Below, in pieces: positions 12,277 to 13,383 of a DNA stretch of 13,383 nt. A model generated the notes under the pieces. It searched no databases. It was given only the letters and a program-made list of their open reading frames with translations, and had not been told where the DNA came from. Positions within the stretch are counted from its first letter, which is position 1. The number at the start of each line of letters is the position of its first letter. The position numbers were made by a program, and so were the translations under genes. This DNA is from Frankiales bacterium (lineage in GTDB: Bacteria > Actinomycetota > Actinomycetes > JAFAQI01): contig JAFAQI010000539.1 of the NCBI GenBank assembly GCA_019246495.1, positions 1 through 13,383 of the forward strand, written 5' to 3'.

Positions 12277-12993
12277 TCAGCCGCGCCAGCCGAGGGCCCG
12301 CGACAGCGCCCGCCCCGCCGCGACGACCTCCGCCGAGTGCAGCCGCCCCGGCTGCCGCGTCAGCCGGTCGATCGGACCCGACACGCTCACCGCGGCCACC
12401 ACCGAACCGTCCGCGTCGAACACCGGCGCCGACACCGACGCAACCCCCGGCTCACGTTCGGCGACGCTCGCCGCCCAGCCACGCCGCCGCACGGTCGTGA
12501 GCACGGCGGGGGAGAACCGGGCCCGCTGTACGAGCGGGCGCACCGCCTCCGCCGGCTCCCACGCGAGCAGCACCTGCGCTGCAGATCCCGCCGTCATCGG
12601 CAGCTCCGCGCCCACCGGCACCGTGTCCCGCAAGCCGGTCGGCCGCTCAGCCGCCGCGACGCATCGGCGTACGTCGCCCTCGCGCCGATAGAGCTGCGCG
12701 CTCTCGTTCGTCGCCGCACGCAACCTGCCGAGCACTCCACCCGCGGCCTGCTCGAGCGGGTCGGCCCGCCGATGTCCCGCGAGCTCGACGATGCGCGGGC
12801 CGAGCGCGAAGCGTCCCTGGCCGTCGCGCGCGACCAGCCGGTGGTGCTCGAGCGCGACCGCGATCCGGTAGGCGGTCGGCCGTGCGAGGCCGCTGCGCTC
12901 CACCAGTTCCGCCAGCGCCGCCGGGCCCGCCTCGAGAGACACGAGCACCTGCACCGCTTTGTCGAGGACCCCGACTCCGCTACTCTGTTCCAC
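12277..12993 (-). CDS. ndgR: IclR-family transcriptional regulator, NdgR-type
   Basis: A 238-residue DNA-binding regulator. The N-terminal winged helix-turn-helix (about residues 6-65) includes [17 protein letters not shown] and the recognition region [30 protein letters not shown] ends the domain. The IclR effector domain (about 75-238) has [50 protein letters not shown] and [13 protein letters not shown]. Sequence, length and position divergent from leuC match the NdgR/LtbR group of actinobacteria, known to control leuCD and other amino acid genes in Streptomyces and Corynebacterium. GTG 12993 is the start because family members begin at the [10 protein letters not shown] block; the 21 codons upstream lie in the promoter region. 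A direct repeat between the two genes suggests control of both leuC and itself. The small-molecule ligand is not visible from sequence. Confidence 0.93.
   Translation of the reverse strand: MEQSSGVGVLDKAVQVLVSLEAGPAALAELVERSGLARPTAYRIAVALEHHRLVARDGQGRFALGPRIVELAGHRRADPLEQAAGGVLGRLRAATNESAQLYRREGDVRRCVAAAERPTGLRDTVPVGAELPMTAGSAAQVLLAWEPAEAVRPLVQRARFSPAVLTTVRRRGWAASVAEREPGVASVSAPVFDADGSVVAAVSVSGPIDRLTRQPGRLHSAEVVAAGRALSRALGWRG
12959..12986 (+). promoter_or_regulatory. Candidate leuC promoter
   Basis: TTGTCG (12959-12964) and TACTCT (12981-12986), spacer 16 bp. Both lie within the first codons of ndgR on the other strand. Transcription would begin near 12993, giving a leuC leader of about 57 nt that contains both copies of the putative operator repeat. 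Confidence 0.5.
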
Positions 12994-13021
12994 AGAGCGA
13001 TACTGCCGTCTCACATAGCGA
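12991..13021. promoter_or_regulatory. Putative NdgR operator: direct repeat CACA(G/T)AGCGA
   Basis: CACAGAGCGA (12991-13000) and CACATAGCGA (13012-13021) differ at one base and are offset by 21 bp, two helical turns, so a dimeric regulator could contact both on one face. Similarity extends to 12 of 16 positions with the flanks. The copies overlap the ndgR start and lie between its -35 and -10, just downstream of the leuC -10. A 6-bp inverted repeat, CTCTGT-TCC-ACAGAG (12983-12997), overlaps the first copy. Confidence 0.5.
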
Positions 13022-13028
13022 AATGCAA
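13000..13028 (-). promoter_or_regulatory. Candidate ndgR promoter (leaderless)
   Basis: On the minus strand TTGCAT (13028-13023) and CAGTAT (13005-13000) are 17 bp apart, and CAGTAT is 6 nt before the GTG of ndgR, matching the leaderless spacing seen elsewhere in the window. No Shine-Dalgarno precedes ndgR. Confidence 0.5.
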
Positions 13029-13049
13029 GCGACAGGCACTGGAGGCCTG

Positions 13050-13383
13050 ATGGCACGGACCCTGGCGGAGAAGGTCTGGGACAGCCACGTCGTGCGGCGG
13101 GCCGCCGGCGAGCCCGACCTGCTCTACATCGACCTGCATCTCGTGCACGAGGTGACGAGCCCGCAGGCCTTCGACGGCTTGCGCGCGGCGGGACGCACGG
13201 TGCGCCGTCCCGGCCTCACGCTCGCGGTCGCCGACCACAACGTGCCCACGTCCGATCGCAGGCTTGGAATCCCTGACGAGGAAAGCCGGACGCAGGTTGA
13301 GACCATCGCCCAGAACGCCCGCGATTTCGGCATCGAATACTTCGACGAGCTCGACGAGCGGCAGGGCATCGTTCACATCATCG
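13050..13383 (+). CDS. leuC: 3-isopropylmalate dehydratase large subunit, N-terminal part
   Basis: The first 111 codons of LeuC; the right edge of the window cuts the gene (the full protein is usually near 470 residues). With LeuD it forms the [4Fe-4S] isomerase that converts 2-isopropylmalate to 3-isopropylmalate, and in cimA-containing organisms it usually also isomerises citramalate. The start [15 protein letters not shown], the [14 protein letters not shown] block (28-41), and VADHNVPT (60-67) are diagnostic. The cluster cysteines lie beyond the edge. ATG 13050 has GGAGG at 13041-13045. An in-frame ATG at 13023 would add nine residues but has no ribosome binding site. The gene is divergent from ndgR with 56 bp between them, the classic arrangement for regulation by that protein. 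Confidence 0.96.
   Translation, partial: MARTLAEKVWDSHVVRRAAGEPDLLYIDLHLVHEVTSPQAFDGLRAAGRTVRRPGLTLAVADHNVPTSDRRLGIPDEESRTQVETIAQNARDFGIEYFDELDERQGIVHII

Noticed and set aside
13023..13049. Earlier leuC start at ATG 13023.
   Set aside because: It is in frame but lacks a ribosome binding site, overlaps the ndgR -35, and the GGAGG at 13041 fits ATG 13050.

Overview
The window is a high-GC bacterial chromosome segment, almost certainly from an actinobacterium. Three things point there: strong G/C bias in third codon positions with many GTG starts, TANNNT-type -10 hexamers placed 6-7 nt before start codons (leaderless mRNAs), and gene order. The order leuB-ilvE ... cimA ... gltX-tRNA-Gln-tRNA-Glu ... 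ndgR (IclR) divergent from leuC resembles the neighbourhood I recall from Streptomyces. I cannot name the genus. Nearly all the sequence is housekeeping; no CRISPR array, insertion sequence, prophage or toxin-antitoxin module was found.

Layout. 1-959: the last 51 codons of one ABC-2 type permease and a complete paralogous permease, overlapping by 7 bp (an exporter locus entering from the left). 992-5297, + strand: leuB, ilvE, a 127-residue double-CBS protein, a short Ile-rich leader peptide with an intrinsic terminator, and cimA. 5280-5360: a degenerate tandem repeat that begins inside the end of cimA. 5455-7590: a 711-residue secreted protein of unknown function. 7533-8192, - strand: a PAP2-type membrane phosphatase homologue overlapping the previous gene tail to tail. 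8221-10417, + strand: a fumarylacetoacetate hydrolase family protein overlapping gltX by 8 bp. 10450-10616: tRNA-Gln(CTG) and tRNA-Glu(CTC), with a probable terminator. 10598-11326, - strand: an HNH endonuclease whose 3' end runs into tRNA-Glu, the only gene here that looks acquired. 11392-12000, +: a P-loop nucleoside-kinase-like protein. 11984-12190, -: a small Cys-containing ORF. 12277-12993, -: ndgR. 13050 to the edge, +: the start of leuC.

How the genes work together. LeuB and LeuC are leucine-pathway enzymes, IlvE makes the last transamination of Leu, Ile and Val, and CimA makes citramalate, the entry to threonine-independent isoleucine synthesis. Two regulatory devices are visible: an Ile-codon leader peptide/attenuator in front of cimA, and a divergent ndgR-leuC control region with a 21-bp-spaced direct repeat between the two candidate promoters. 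GltX charges the tRNA-Glu encoded just downstream; it may also charge tRNA-Gln if the organism uses the amidotransferase route, as actinobacteria normally do.

The most interesting item is the cimA leader at 3582-3677: MTIHRIIIARRVG, a 10-bp hairpin with the leader stop codon in its loop, then a strong terminator directly before the cimA ribosome binding site. No stretch longer than about 160 bases lacks a gene.
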